This document shows positions 17,290 to 27,228 of a stretch of 64,000 nucleotides of DNA, piece by piece. Source of the DNA: Verrucomicrobiaceae bacterium (GTDB taxonomy: Bacteria > Verrucomicrobiota > Verrucomicrobiia > Verrucomicrobiales > Verrucomicrobiaceae); the NCBI GenBank assembly GCA_027490195.1, contig JAIXYN010000098.1:61666-125665 (forward strand). Reading direction: 5' to 3'. The notes beneath the pieces are model-generated. The model did not search any database. It saw only the letters and a list, made by a program, of their open reading frames with translations, and had not been told where the DNA came from. Position numbers and translations under genes: made by a program. Within the stretch, counting starts at the first letter, position 1, and every line of letters begins with the position of its first letter.

Positions 17290-18468
17290 CTACACCTTCA
17301 CCCAAGTCTCCTTCTCCGAGCTCTCCAAGATCGCCTCACACAGCTTGATCTCATGGTGCCCGTCCTCCGCCGTCGCAAACAGCACCGGCGTCTGCTTCCC
17401 ACTCGCAATGTGCTCATAAATGGCACGGTAGTGCATCTTGTGCCCATCACTAAACCCCTCCGCATGGCCCGGCGGATAGTCCGTGTAGTTCGCCACATCC
17501 TCCAGAAACCCCGGCGTGCCACGTTGCAAAATCTGGTTCGGCTCATCGCGCCGGCCCAGCGTGATCTCATTCGGCTGCTGCAGGTCCCAGCGCACGCTGC
17601 CCTTAGTGCCATAAATGCCAAAGCTCAGGCTGCATTTCCAACCCGCCGCCACCTGCGAGATGCTCGCGTTCGCATGCACGCCATCGGCAAAGCCATGCTT
17701 CGCCTTGCCAAATTTCAGCAGCACGCTGCCGAAATCCTCGGTATCCACCGGGTAGTCCACCATCTTCTTCGGGTCCACCTTCGCAAAGGTCTTAACCTCA
17801 CCCTTCGGTCGCTTGCGCGTCTTGTAAAAGGTCTCGATGTGCGCAAACACACTCTGCGTCTTCGCACCCAGCACAAAGCCCACCGCGTCGATCCAATGCG
17901 TGCCCACATCGCCCACGGCGCGCAGCTTGCCACCTTCACTGGCCAGGATGCGCCAGTTGTAGTCCGTCTCATGCAGCAGCCAGTCCTGGAAGAAATGCCC
18001 CTGCACGTGAATGATCCTCCCCAGGTCACCTCGTGCCACCATGGCGCGCATCTGTAAAATCGCCGGGAAAAACCGGCACATGTAGTTCACGGCAAAAACC
18101 GGACCCTTCTTGCCACCCTTGCGCACCGCATCCACCACCAGTTGCGTGTCCTTGGAGGTCATCCCCAGCGGCTTCTCACAGATCACATGCTTGCCCATCT
18201 CCAGCGCATGCAGGCACTGCTCCACATGCACCTTGTTCGGCGAGGTGATGTGCACCACGTCGATGTTCGGGCTCGTGTACATCGCCTCGTAATCGTAGTC
18301 GCCATAGATCTCCGGGATGCCCCACAAATCCCCCACCTGGCGCGCGCTCTTCGTGGAGCCGCAGATGCCGTTCACCGTCACGCCGAGCCGTTTAAGGGCC
18401 TCAATATGAACAGGTCCGATGAAGCCGGTGCCGATCACGCCGGCGCGAAGTTGATGAAGGGGTGTCAT
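17290..18468 (-). CDS. Gfo/Idh/MocA-family oxidoreductase
   Basis: A protein of 392 aa. It has an N-terminal NAD(P)-binding fold with RAGVIGTGFIGPVHIEALKR, the EKPLGM motif after VICEKPL, and a C-terminal sugar-binding-like domain (DVGTHWID). Such enzymes oxidise or epimerise sugars and cyclitols; the substrate is unknown. It is cytoplasmic, with no Tat signal. ATG 18468 is preferred because upstream residues do not fit the family. The end of the protein (HHEIKLCEAILESSEKETWVKV) is complete. Confidence 0.88.
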   Translation of the reverse strand: MTPLHQLRAGVIGTGFIGPVHIEALKRLGVTVNGICGSTKSARQVGDLWGIPEIYGDYDYEAMYTSPNIDVVHITSPNKVHVEQCLHALEMGKHVICEKPLGMTSKDTQLVVDAVRKGGKKGPVFAVNYMCRFFPAILQMRAMVARGDLGRIIHVQGHFFQDWLLHETDYNWRILASEGGKLRAVGDVGTHWIDAVGFVLGAKTQSVFAHIETFYKTRKRPKGEVKTFAKVDPKKMVDYPVDTEDFGSVLLKFGKAKHGFADGVHANASISQVAAGWKCSLSFGIYGTKGSVRWDLQQPNEITLGRRDEPNQILQRGTPGFLEDVANYTDYPPGHAEGFSDGHKMHYRAIYEHIASGKQTPVLFATAEDGHHEIKLCEAILESSEKETWVKV

Positions 18469-18646
18469 GCACGCCCAGTGAAGCGCGAGGAGGGGCTTGG
18501 TCAATGCAGCAAAGTTCTCGCACCATGATTTGAGGGAAATGACGCGCATCCGCCTGCACGACTGAGGCTTGCATAATAGACTGGCATGAACGGCACTTGA
18601 TTACGGGCACGCGTCGCCAGTTTTGTAGGTCTGGGCACCCGAGCTA

Positions 18647-18812
18647 CGCGACAGCGTCTTGGACTGCGGTGGCAGAGATGCACGGCGCAAGCCTGCATCG
18701 GCGACACCGCTTTCGCGGGGTGTTGAGTTTCCCCCGGCCTCACCCTGCTGTCCGGCCTGCAAAAGCGGCGTCGCGCCCAGGCTTGCCGCACGCAGTCCAA
18801 GACGCTGTCGCG
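18647..18812. repeat. Element bounded by a perfect 21-bp inverted repeat
   Basis: The arms 18647-18667 and 18792-18812 are exact reverse complements. The ends read CGCGACAGCGTCTTGGACTG on the left and its complement on the right. The 124-bp centre is itself partly palindromic (GCGGTGGC and GACACCGC). It has no coding capacity. It resembles a small non-autonomous element or a folded RNA or DNA motif. Confidence 0.6.
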
Positions 18813-18892
18813 TTCGCGTAAGTGCAGGACCAGAAGCAAGTGAAGCGTACGACACCCCGCCTTAATCAAGTGCCATCATAGACTGCCATCCT

Positions 18893-19012
18893 TGTCTTGA
18901 AGGCCAACGGCCTTCCGTCATTCAGCCCAGGGGTGCCGAGCTTTAGCGAGTGCTCCCCTGGGTTCTGGCAGCCAATCCGGGAAGCAAACCCAGGGCTCCT
19001 CCACGCGACGCC
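18893..19012 (-). repeat. CCCAGGG hairpin repeat, family A (reverse copy)
   Basis: On the minus strand it carries the family landmarks: GGGTTTGCTTCCCGG, ACCCAGGGG, a CTCGCTAAAGCTCGGC stretch, CCCCTGGGCTGAAT and a GAAGGCCGTTGGCCTTC palindrome. Related copies lie at about 37.1, 41.8, 45.8, 50.2, 53.5, 60.0 and 60.3 kb on the + strand. Confidence 0.6.
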
Positions 19013-19554
19013 GGGTGCCAGCAGCGTCTGCTCCGCCATCACGCCACCGGCGGCTGTGTCCAGAGTCACGCGCGGCACCATGCCTCCAGCCCCAGTACCC
19101 GAAGAACTCGCCGCCTGGGAAAAAGCCGCGCCAGCAAAGTAGCCCAGTTGCGCCGCAACTGGGTCCCCCATCACCCCGCGATCGCGCCAGCGTCCCCGGA
19201 ACCGAAGCGAAGATAGACAGCCGACAGCCTGCCCGCAGGGTGGGCGCACCTCATCACCGCGGCGCTTCAGCGCCGCTCTCGCCAGCCCCCACGCCCTCTC
19301 CAACCCCCAACCCTCCGCCACTCAACCCGGAGGGTCGGAACAGCACGCGACAGCGGGGCGAATGAGGGAGTGATTTTGGATGGGGAGGTGATCCAGGGGA
19401 CGTGAGGGAGAAGCGAGTGGCTTGGCTGGGTTGAGCGGCCTGGGTGCTTCGCCGGTGCTGCTTTTGACTGGGCGGATGTTTGCCACTCAGTTTTGTTTTG
19501 GTGAAGCGGCTGTAAACCGAGCCGGGAGAAGGCCTGTTGGAGCCGAATGTATGG

Positions 19555-22500
19555 TCACAATCCCACAATCTGGTTTTGAATCTCAACTGCGGTGGCAACC
19601 TGTTGAGAAGCAAGGTTCAAGGTTAAAGTCTTGAAAGCCTTTAACGCTTCAGGCCGTCGGCGGATCGCATCGAAATGTTTCTTCCATGCACTTCGTAACA
19701 AATCCTCGAAATGACCGTGCTCGGCCGTTTGTTCCCAAAAATAGGAACTGGCACTCTGCCAGGATGGCTGCAGCCATTCGAAAGCATCAACGAGAAGTTG
19801 GTCTCCCGCCTCGCTGACCACGAAAGCAGCGAAAGCGGACTGGTCATGAGAATTTTGCCCTATTGCCTTAACATGGCGCTCGAAGAGATTATGTAGAGCA
19901 GCCACGAGTGAAATATGGTCCTTGTCTCTGACTGACGAAACTGACCCGCCGTAAAAGAAGAGATATTTCCACACATCGTTTTCACGGTGCCGCAATGCTC
20001 CAGTCCACGTTGGCGAGGCGAAGAGATGCTGAATCATTGCTCGCCATAACGGAATCAACTTGGTCAACCGAGGTGGCTGTGACCCGATGGTTTCAATCAG
20101 CACGTCGCTCAAAAAAGTTGTGATGTGATGATGACCAGCCGGAGGGAGATCGAGGATTGGTGTCCATAAGTCGCGCTGTTCCTCTGGGGTGCACTGAAAG
20201 AGACGAGCAGCTACTAGCTTGAGAATTTCTCTATCGACTTTCCATATCTCATAAGGCCATTCTTCTTCCTCATCCACGGCTGTTCCGTTAGTGGGGAGCG
20301 TTCTGAGATAAGCTGATAGCATCTCTTTGCAGATGCTTAGCCAGTGCCTAGACTCATCGTTGCTCTTAGCCTCAGAAAACGGCGGAAGAGTGCCAAATGC
20401 TGCAAGGATCACAGCCATATCCAATCCATAATCTCGGCGTCTTCGTTTTTTGCGCCTACTCGTTCCTTCTGATGCGTCAGCAGGTGGAAATGGCTTTTCG
20501 ATTTCAATTGTCTTCCAGTCATCGGTCCACCTCGGACCACGTCCGCCGCTTGCGAATATTGGCCTCCATTTTTTAACCCACTGAATAATTAACTTGGGCT
20601 GTGGCTTGAAACCTCCCAGTTGTGCCTTCCTCCTGACTGCTGCGAACGAGAGGACAAGTCCTTCAAGCTCCCGGAATTCTTCGCCAAGTTCGATGCGCTG
20701 AAAAAATGCTTCCTCGAACAACCGCTTGATTGTTCGATAGCGATAGGAGGCAGCAAAATCTGCGACAAATCCTCGCCATTGCTTATTGCCCGGCGAGTGG
20801 ACCCAACACTGCACAACGCTGCGAGCAAGAAAGCCCTCACAACCATCGTGGAAATCATCTGCTCCGAAGGCGCGTACGTTTGGTGGATCGTTTAAAATCT
20901 GACGCAGTTCAGCTTCTACCCATGGACGGCGCTCGGAATCGTCATCTAGCCAATTGCCTCCCAGGCATAGAAGCACAGCAATCAAGCCAGCACGAGCATG
21001 ACGATGATCTCGAAGAGAGGAAGCAAATTCGTCGTCGTCTTTCCATTGCTTCGTGGCTTGTACATAGGCAGTCCAATTGTGAAGCTGGTCCCAAACCTCT
21101 TTGATCTGTTCATGGTTTAGATTCGACCTCTTTTCGAGCATGTTGCTGCATTGATGTGGGAGCATCAGAAGTGCCTGCTGACGCATCTGATCTGCCGCTG
21201 CATGGTCGTCGCGAATCTCTTCTGGTTGCTGATATTGCCAGCCTATGGTTCCATCACGAAGAATGATTTTTTTATAGTTGGATAGGTCAAATGCGGCGGC
21301 CCAACGAAGCAGTGGAAGTCTGTCTTCCGAATTCTCGGGAAGAAAGGCTGCTTTATTGCGCCAATAGAGGGAGACTTCATTCAATAGCGGCTGGAAAAAT
21401 TCACGCGTTACGAACCACGATTGTGTTAATTCCAATAAACCTGTACGTCGGCCAGGAAGGTTGTCCCATTCCCTCCGAAGATTGTTCATGAACTCGCCGT
21501 CGCTTGGCCAGTATCCGCCACCAGCGAATTCCCCTATAATTTGCATATCGAGCAGATAGAATTCACGAACGAAAAGAAGAGGCTTTAGTTCTTTGAGAAA
21601 AAGTTCCGGATGACGTTTGCCGACACCAATTAGTAGTCCTGCGAAAGCATGAGAACGACCATTTTTATATAAGGATTGTACCTGCAACTCGATAGATTCG
21701 TTTTTCGTGACGAGTTCTTCCAAATATTTTTCTAAAGCCATTAGTGCGCAAGTCACGACTTGCACAGTGTTCATGTTAGATCGAAACCAGCCGTATATTT
21801 GATGATTGCCGCTCCATGCAGCCTCTACTTCTCCTGCGGGAAAACTCAAGAGCGTAGGTTTGTCATCATATGGCCACCAGTCAGTGTATCGCCCTGTTGC
21901 GAAGTTCGTGAGCCGGACGATGAGATGCAAAGCTGGTTCCCAGTTCACTCTGAGAAATTGTAAAAAGGGACCTTTTGTATAACACGTCGGATAGATGTCG
22001 TCGGCCTCAGAACTGAAGCCGTGTTTGTCGATGCTTGTATCGTGATGTCCGTGGAGTGTACGCTTCGGCCAATCCAGCAAAAAGCCCATCGTTGCAGTGC
22101 ACGCAATGGCTGGGTACTTTCTAAAAAGACGAATGGAAGATCCAGATTCGAACCATGCTTGGAAGAAATCGCTGCTAGTTTCACGCATCGGACCTCCTGG
22201 CCAAGATGCTGGGGGCATCTCGACGTAGGAACCACCGCCATACATGCTGCGCGATACACTCCATTCACCCAGCCAAGCGCCTCGGACTCCCGGCGATATA
22301 TCGACGTCCTCCCATGGGGTAATACCTGCGGCTTTGGTGACCAGACTTGTCACCTTTTCGGCCGATTGTGTGGCCGCGAACAATGCGCCAGAGTAAATCG
22401 TTTTCCGTGAGTTGTTACGAGATCCTAGGGAGCGGGGGCCTGATTCGTGTCGATACTCTCCTCTAATCTCGCGACGAAGCTCCTTTTCGCCATTGTAGAT

Positions 22501-24783
22501 AATCAACTCTGCAAGTTCCGACCATTCTAACTGAACATAATCCTCCATCCGCGCCCACATCTCCGCTATCTCGCCGAGTTCGACTGGAACCATATCAGTT
22601 GTGTGGTCCTTGTGGGATATTAAAAACGTCACTACAGGAGACCATGTTCCCCACAAGGGCAGTCTATAGCGAGTGGCTGCATCTTCTGCCGTTTTTGCGT
22701 CAATTTCCGCGCAACGTTTTTGAATCACGGGATCCGGAATTGTCGCCACAAGTATCAAGCGTCGAATCAGTCGGCGTAGAAGCCAGCCGCTGTGATCGAA
22801 AAGATCTGAGGAGACTTCAGCGAGCACTCGGGTCGGATTCACAGAAAAAATGATGCCTTCAAGCCACGCATCTATAATCTGCAAGTTGTTGGCTGACGGC
22901 TCGTCTTGCGGACGCGCAACTTCTCTTGAAGCACTCAGAAAATCACGCCACTGACCGAGATCAACCACACGATCCAGAAGGTGCTGTGATAGCAGTCGAA
23001 CGGACCGAAGCCACGGTGGATTTTCAGTGTGCGCCCTGATGAAGTCCAATTTTTCATGCCCTAGCCCTCGCAGATGCATTACCCGCGCCCAATCAGCCAG
23101 AAGATCATGCTCGAAACGCAGAAGTCCATCGTGACTACGTTTTAGAACTCGATTGCGAATCAGTTGATCAGCTGCTGATTCAGCACCTGCCACACTGTCT
23201 GCAGGAAGTTCGGACCTAAGTTCGTCAGCCATACGGCTCGCAAGGTCACGAGCAACGCGCTCCTCAGCGCTAATGGCGTTTTTTCCACGAACTTGCTGAT
23301 CCCACCACCATTCAACCAAATCAGACTCACCGGCAATTGCTCGATTTTCAGCCAGTTGTCCCGAGAGTAGCACATCCAGCATTTTTGGAGTAGACAGTAA
23401 TTTACGAAGCTTCGGCTCCACTGCGAGGTGGGCCACAGTTGAAGAAGCGGCACATATGAAGTCAAAGTCTTCCTTTGAGAGAGGGCCACACTCTACGTCC
23501 TTCGTGAGAACGGCGTGGCCAGCCAGATGCTTGACAAGCGCAATGCTGACGCGTGCCCAATCTGGTGTTTGGCAAGCTACAACTACCGACCAAGGTGAAT
23601 TCTCGACACCAGAAAGAGCTGAAACCAACCGAGCCAGCGTGCCGAATGATGCGGCTGAGGTGCAGCCTTCGAACGCATCAATTACAAGCAAGGCGGAGGT
23701 TCGCCGACAGCGTACAAGAATTTCCAGAAGTTCTGGTATTGCTGAGGCCAACACATTGTAGCGCTCAGCCTTTATCCAGACCACCTCGGCACCCTTCGCT
23801 TGGATTTCAAAGGCATACGTTTTGATTATCGCGCTCTTGCCAGAACCCGAGTCGCCAAGCACATGACATGCACGAAAACCACCAACCACCGCTCGTAATG
23901 CAGCATTCTCAGCCTGTCGTGGCAATATGATGTTACCGGTCAATGAGGTTTCGATCTCATCCATCCCGTCCTGCGAAAATTTTCGAATCCTCGTCCATCC
24001 TGCTGTGTCGCAGGGATCGTCCTGAAGATGGAATTTTTCTCGAACCTTGGCAGAGATTCCTGCTCGGGTGAATGCACCTCCTGATATGCGCGTATCCTGT
24101 GCGATTTCGCAAAGTCGTTTCCAGAGGCCTTTGGCTTTTTCTTCGTTCTGATCTTCAGAACGAAGGACATCACGACAGCATTTGAGCGCCTCCGATTCAC
24201 TGCGTGAAACAGTTGCCTCGAAGTCGAATTCTCGGTGGAGCAATCGCGCCAGAACATTTCCTGGAAGTCCTTTTTTTGTGGCATCACCAACCTTGCGAAA
24301 CGACTCATAAATCTTGCGTAGATTCGCATGGACGATCTTTTGATCAAGTCGTTCAGCGTCAATTGAACTGGCTTGTTGGTGCAAGCTACTCAAGTGATCG
24401 GCTACTTTCGCAGATAAAGGTGCGGATAAGAGCAAAAGAAAATCAGATTCGGGTGCAAAAACTGCCTTTGCCATTGTGGCCCACATTCCGGCACAGAGCT
24501 CTGAATTACATCCATTGGTATTTACAAGCCGGTTACTCTTCACAGAGCCACCACATCGAATGAGGGTGCCCTCGCTATTCGGAATTTCTAGCAAGAGGTC
24601 ACCGAATGGCTCCCAATCGCCAGCTTGTCTTTCCAGACGTTGGATTATGCCAAATTTTGTTCCCAGCGAATGCACTCCTGCCAGCATTTCACAAAGCAGC
24701 ACAGCCGCCACCTTGTCTTCAAAACTGAAGCCTGCGCCGCTGGTGGACTTTAAACTAGCTGTATGTTGGTTCTCCTGTGACAC
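19555..24783 (-). CDS. Avs-like STAND NTPase with nuclease-like N-terminus (copy 1)
   Basis: A protein of 1742 aa. Residues ~15-190 look like a PD-(D/E)XK nuclease of the Cap4/DUF4297 type: GFSFEDKVAAVLL (E22), D62 in FGDLLLE and GSVKSN (K82), with Ser80 where Glu or Gln is usual. Walker A GDSGSGKS is at 310-317 and Walker B ALLVIDAFE at 364-372. A CQTPDW strand and an LLRFEHDLLADWA helix then match large STAND ATPases. About 1100 mostly helical residues follow. In Avs defence proteins that C-terminal part senses phage proteins and triggers the nuclease. It starts at GTG with no clear ribosome-binding site. The gene is visibly richer in A+T than its neighbours, suggesting transfer. Copy 2 lies at 31374. 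The defence role is inferred from architecture. Confidence 0.7.
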   Translation of the reverse strand: MSQENQHTASLKSTSGAGFSFEDKVAAVLLCEMLAGVHSLGTKFGIIQRLERQAGDWEPFGDLLLEIPNSEGTLIRCGGSVKSNRLVNTNGCNSELCAGMWATMAKAVFAPESDFLLLLSAPLSAKVADHLSSLHQQASSIDAERLDQKIVHANLRKIYESFRKVGDATKKGLPGNVLARLLHREFDFEATVSRSESEALKCCRDVLRSEDQNEEKAKGLWKRLCEIAQDTRISGGAFTRAGISAKVREKFHLQDDPCDTAGWTRIRKFSQDGMDEIETSLTGNIILPRQAENAALRAVVGGFRACHVLGDSGSGKSAIIKTYAFEIQAKGAEVVWIKAERYNVLASAIPELLEILVRCRRTSALLVIDAFEGCTSAASFGTLARLVSALSGVENSPWSVVVACQTPDWARVSIALVKHLAGHAVLTKDVECGPLSKEDFDFICAASSTVAHLAVEPKLRKLLSTPKMLDVLLSGQLAENRAIAGESDLVEWWWDQQVRGKNAISAEERVARDLASRMADELRSELPADSVAGAESAADQLIRNRVLKRSHDGLLRFEHDLLADWARVMHLRGLGHEKLDFIRAHTENPPWLRSVRLLSQHLLDRVVDLGQWRDFLSASREVARPQDEPSANNLQIIDAWLEGIIFSVNPTRVLAEVSSDLFDHSGWLLRRLIRRLILVATIPDPVIQKRCAEIDAKTAEDAATRYRLPLWGTWSPVVTFLISHKDHTTDMVPVELGEIAEMWARMEDYVQLEWSELAELIIYNGEKELRREIRGEYRHESGPRSLGSRNNSRKTIYSGALFAATQSAEKVTSLVTKAAGITPWEDVDISPGVRGAWLGEWSVSRSMYGGGSYVEMPPASWPGGPMRETSSDFFQAWFESGSSIRLFRKYPAIACTATMGFLLDWPKRTLHGHHDTSIDKHGFSSEADDIYPTCYTKGPFLQFLRVNWEPALHLIVRLTNFATGRYTDWWPYDDKPTLLSFPAGEVEAAWSGNHQIYGWFRSNMNTVQVVTCALMALEKYLEELVTKNESIELQVQSLYKNGRSHAFAGLLIGVGKRHPELFLKELKPLLFVREFYLLDMQIIGEFAGGGYWPSDGEFMNNLRREWDNLPGRRTGLLELTQSWFVTREFFQPLLNEVSLYWRNKAAFLPENSEDRLPLLRWAAAFDLSNYKKIILRDGTIGWQYQQPEEIRDDHAAADQMRQQALLMLPHQCSNMLEKRSNLNHEQIKEVWDQLHNWTAYVQATKQWKDDDEFASSLRDHRHARAGLIAVLLCLGGNWLDDDSERRPWVEAELRQILNDPPNVRAFGADDFHDGCEGFLARSVVQCWVHSPGNKQWRGFVADFAASYRYRTIKRLFEEAFFQRIELGEEFRELEGLVLSFAAVRRKAQLGGFKPQPKLIIQWVKKWRPIFASGGRGPRWTDDWKTIEIEKPFPPADASEGTSRRKKRRRRDYGLDMAVILAAFGTLPPFSEAKSNDESRHWLSICKEMLSAYLRTLPTNGTAVDEEEEWPYEIWKVDREILKLVAARLFQCTPEEQRDLWTPILDLPPAGHHHITTFLSDVLIETIGSQPPRLTKLIPLWRAMIQHLFASPTWTGALRHRENDVWKYLFFYGGSVSSVRDKDHISLVAALHNLFERHVKAIGQNSHDQSAFAAFVVSEAGDQLLVDAFEWLQPSWQSASSYFWEQTAEHGHFEDLLRSAWKKHFDAIRRRPEALKAFKTLTLNLASQQVATAVEIQNQIVGL

Positions 24784-25027
24784 GTGCGAATAAGACCGGA
24801 AGGATCAAGAACTTCAAGCGATACGAAAGTTCGAAATTACTCCCGCCACTCCAGGTCGGCGGCGGGATAGAAGGAAAAAGATGCCAGGCATTGTGTAGAG
24901 CATCCCAGATCAAATCACTGATTTCCAATGGGTTAATACAGTCTTCTATTCCGCATCCCCGGCGCGTGAACAAATCCTGAAGCGCTGACGAATAGCGGCC
25001 TGATAAACACACAACGACAGGCCCCAA
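24755..25027 (-). CDS. Possible small ORF or gene remnant upstream of Avs-like copy 1
   Basis: The frame is open from a stop at 25073-25075 down to 24755. The protein-like part reads GPVVVCLSGRYSSALQDLFT and continues with mixed helices. Only a TTG (25027) or internal GTG start is available, and it runs 29 bases into the ATPase gene. The homologous DNA upstream of copy 2 has an in-frame stop and a one-base deletion, so the frame is not kept there. It may be a decayed accessory gene, or chance. Confidence 0.22.
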   Translation of the reverse strand: MGPVVVCLSGRYSSALQDLFTRRGCGIEDCINPLEISDLIWDALHNAWHLFPSIPPPTWSGGSNFELSYRLKFLILPVLFARVTGEPTYS

Positions 25028-25941
25028 AAGCGGCCATTCAAACCCTCGATGCCAAAATCTCTCGGCATCATCTCATCTCTCTCCCCTCACCATCCCCCTC
25101 TACGTCTTCCCAATCGCAGCCCTCCGCCCATAGGAACAGACCAAGGAACACCGCAGAGCCGAGCAGACCTTGCCGCAATAAAACGCAGAAGTCGCAAAAC
25201 CAAAACCCCAGACTCCGGTCCCCTTTTTGCGCCCTTCTTGCGTCTCTTTGCGGCCAACCAAATCCGGCGCACAAAAAATCTCTACGTCTTCCCAATCTCA
25301 GCGCTCCTCCCCGTCCAACCTCATCCTCTGCCATCCCCAAGTCCGTGTGGATGGATCGATCCCCAGGCAGAGGCTTGGTTCTCATTTTCCGTTCATTCCG
25401 TTTGTTCCGTAGGCCGCCATCTCCGCCTCCCACTTCGGCAAACCAGCAACGCTCCAAGTCCGACCCAGACCAAAATCATTATACCCCCAATGATTTTACC
25501 TCCTCTCCACCTCTTTCGACCAACCTCATCCTCTGCGTTCTCCAAATCTCAGCGGCGCAAGATCGGCCTTCAGGCTCATGCTCCGGCTCAACAGTGTGAA
25601 GTCAGTGTCCAGTCAGTGCTTCAAAATCACCGCCTCCTCCTCTGCACTCCCATCAGGAATTCCAAATCCCCCCTCTGAATTTTTTACCCCCCAATCTTTT
25701 ACCAAAATATTCCCCTCTTCCGCAGTCCATCTCTGCCCCTCTGCTCCTTTGCTCCTTTGCGGCAAAAAAGCACCACAGATCCGAGCACACCTTGCCGCAA
25801 AAAAACGCAGAAGTCACAAAACCAAACCCCAAACTCGGGTCCCATTTTTGTGCCCTTCTTGCGTCTCTTTGCGGCCAACCCCTCCGCTCAGAAAGGAACC
25901 TCCACCGCAGGGCGTTTGCATCGCACGCCTGAAATCCTCCC
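25028..25941. other. Intergenic region with direct and inverted repeats
   Basis: No gene is supported. A segment of about 115 bp at 25145-25262 recurs at 25772-25882 (both containing CCTTGCCGCAA, AAACGCAGAAGTC and GCGTCTCTTTGCGGCCAACC). Sequence at 25475-25560 is the reverse complement of repeat text found near 30.35-30.5 kb. The + strand here is strongly pyrimidine-rich. Confidence 0.6.
25651..25709. repeat. Left arm of ~58-bp inverted repeat bracketing the DUF1501-DUF1549 operon
   Basis: Starts CATCAGGAATTCCAAATCCC and ends CTTTTACCAAAAT. The reverse complement occurs with few mismatches at 29669-29726, beyond the other end of the two-gene operon. Confidence 0.6.
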
Positions 25942-27228
25942 ATGTCTCACGTCCTCCATCGCTCTGACGAACTCTCCCGCCGGCACTTCATGGCGTGCAC
26001 CGCCAAGACCATGCTTGGCGTCGGTTTGCTTCCGCACTTCCTCTCTCGCGACACCCTCGCCGCCGATTCCGCTAAAGGCGGCAAGGCCAAGAGCGTCATC
26101 TACCTCTACATGGACGGCGGCATGAGCCATGTGGACACGCTCGACCCCAAGACCGGCGACGTCATGGGGCCAACGAAGTCGATCAAGACCAGCGCCGATG
26201 GCATTCAGCTCGGCGAGTACTTGCCCCAGACCGCCAAGGTCATGCACCACGGCACCGTGGTGCGCTCCCTCTCCTCCACGCAGGGCGCGCATGAGCAGGG
26301 CAACTACTTCATGCACACCAGTTTCCAGCTTCGTGGCACCATCAATCATCCATCCATGGGCGCGTGGTTGCAGCACTTCCGGGGGCCGGGAAATCCGACC
26401 CTGCCCGGCTCGGTTTACATCGGCAATGCCAGCCGTCATCCCGGCGCGGGCTTCTTCTCCCCGGAGCTGGCACCTCTCTTCGTCAACAATCCCGAGAACG
26501 GCCTCAAGGACATCGAGCTCCAGCAGGGCATGACCAAGACCGAGCACAGCGCGCGCATGCAGATCGCGGCGGATTTGGATGCCGCCTTCATGCAAAAATT
26601 CGCCAAGCAGCGCAACGTCACCGCTCACTCCGGCGCTTACGATGGCGCGTACCGCATGATGGCCAGCGCCGACATCGTCGCCTTCGATCTCACCCAGGAG
26701 TCGCAGCCTCTGCGCGATGCCTATGGCAAGGACGCCTTCGGCCAGGGCTGCTTGCTCGCACGTCGATTGGTCGAACGCGGCGTCCGCTTCGTGGAAGTCA
26801 GCCTCCATGGCTGGGACACCCACTCCAACAACTTCACCGCCACGCCCGATCTCTGTGCCCAGCTCGACAAAGCCCTCGCCACCTTGGTGAACGATCTCCA
26901 CCAGCGCGGCCTGCTGCAAGACACCCTCGTCGTGCTCGCCACCGAATTCGGTCGCTCGCCCAAGATCAATCAATCCCTCGGTCGCGATCACTATCCTCTC
27001 GCTTTCTCTTCCGCCTTGTTTGGCGGCGGCGTGAAGGGCGGCTTCGTCCTCGGCTCCACGGACAAGCGCGCCGAGGAAGTCGAAGACCACAAGATCGGCA
27101 TTCCAGACTTCAACGCCACCATCGGCAAAGCCCTCGGCCTTCCGCTGGAGGAAGTCGTCATGTCTCCCAGCGCACGTCCCTTCACGCTGGCAGACAAAGG
27201 CAAGCCCGTGCTGGAAGTCTTCGCCTGA
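25942..27228 (+). CDS. DUF1501 family protein with Tat-like signal
   Basis: A protein of 428 aa. The N-terminus has a twin-arginine-like signal (SRRHFMACTAKTMLGVGLLP). The body shows the sulfatase/alkaline-phosphatase-like fold features of DUF1501: VIYLYMDGGMSHVDTLDPK, MHHGTVVRSLSS, HEQGNYFMHTSF, EVSLHGWDTHSNN and ATEFGRSPKINQ near the C-terminus. The family is expanded in Planctomycetes and Verrucomicrobia, nearly always beside a DUF1549/DUF1553 gene, and is thought to act on polysaccharides outside the cytoplasm; no reaction is established. Here it precedes its partner by 26 bases. Confidence 0.9.
   Translation: MSHVLHRSDELSRRHFMACTAKTMLGVGLLPHFLSRDTLAADSAKGGKAKSVIYLYMDGGMSHVDTLDPKTGDVMGPTKSIKTSADGIQLGEYLPQTAKVMHHGTVVRSLSSTQGAHEQGNYFMHTSFQLRGTINHPSMGAWLQHFRGPGNPTLPGSVYIGNASRHPGAGFFSPELAPLFVNNPENGLKDIELQQGMTKTEHSARMQIAADLDAAFMQKFAKQRNVTAHSGAYDGAYRMMASADIVAFDLTQESQPLRDAYGKDAFGQGCLLARRLVERGVRFVEVSLHGWDTHSNNFTATPDLCAQLDKALATLVNDLHQRGLLQDTLVVLATEFGRSPKINQSLGRDHYPLAFSSALFGGGVKGGFVLGSTDKRAEEVEDHKIGIPDFNATIGKALGLPLEEVVMSPSARPFTLADKGKPVLEVFA

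Larger units (their letters stand above)
18469..19532. other. Intergenic region with dispersed repeats, no gene seen
   Basis: No frame here looks like a protein. The stretch contains a 166-bp inverted-repeat element (18647-18812), a reverse-oriented copy of the CCCAGGG hairpin repeat (18893-19012) and, near 19340-19410, sequence related to the repeat blocks at 30.4 and 31.1 kb. Confidence 0.6.

Noticed and set aside
18469..19532. Short Ala/Pro/Arg-rich frames in the 1-kb gap
   Set aside because: They overlap inverted repeats and family A sequence on both strands with no protein-like pattern.
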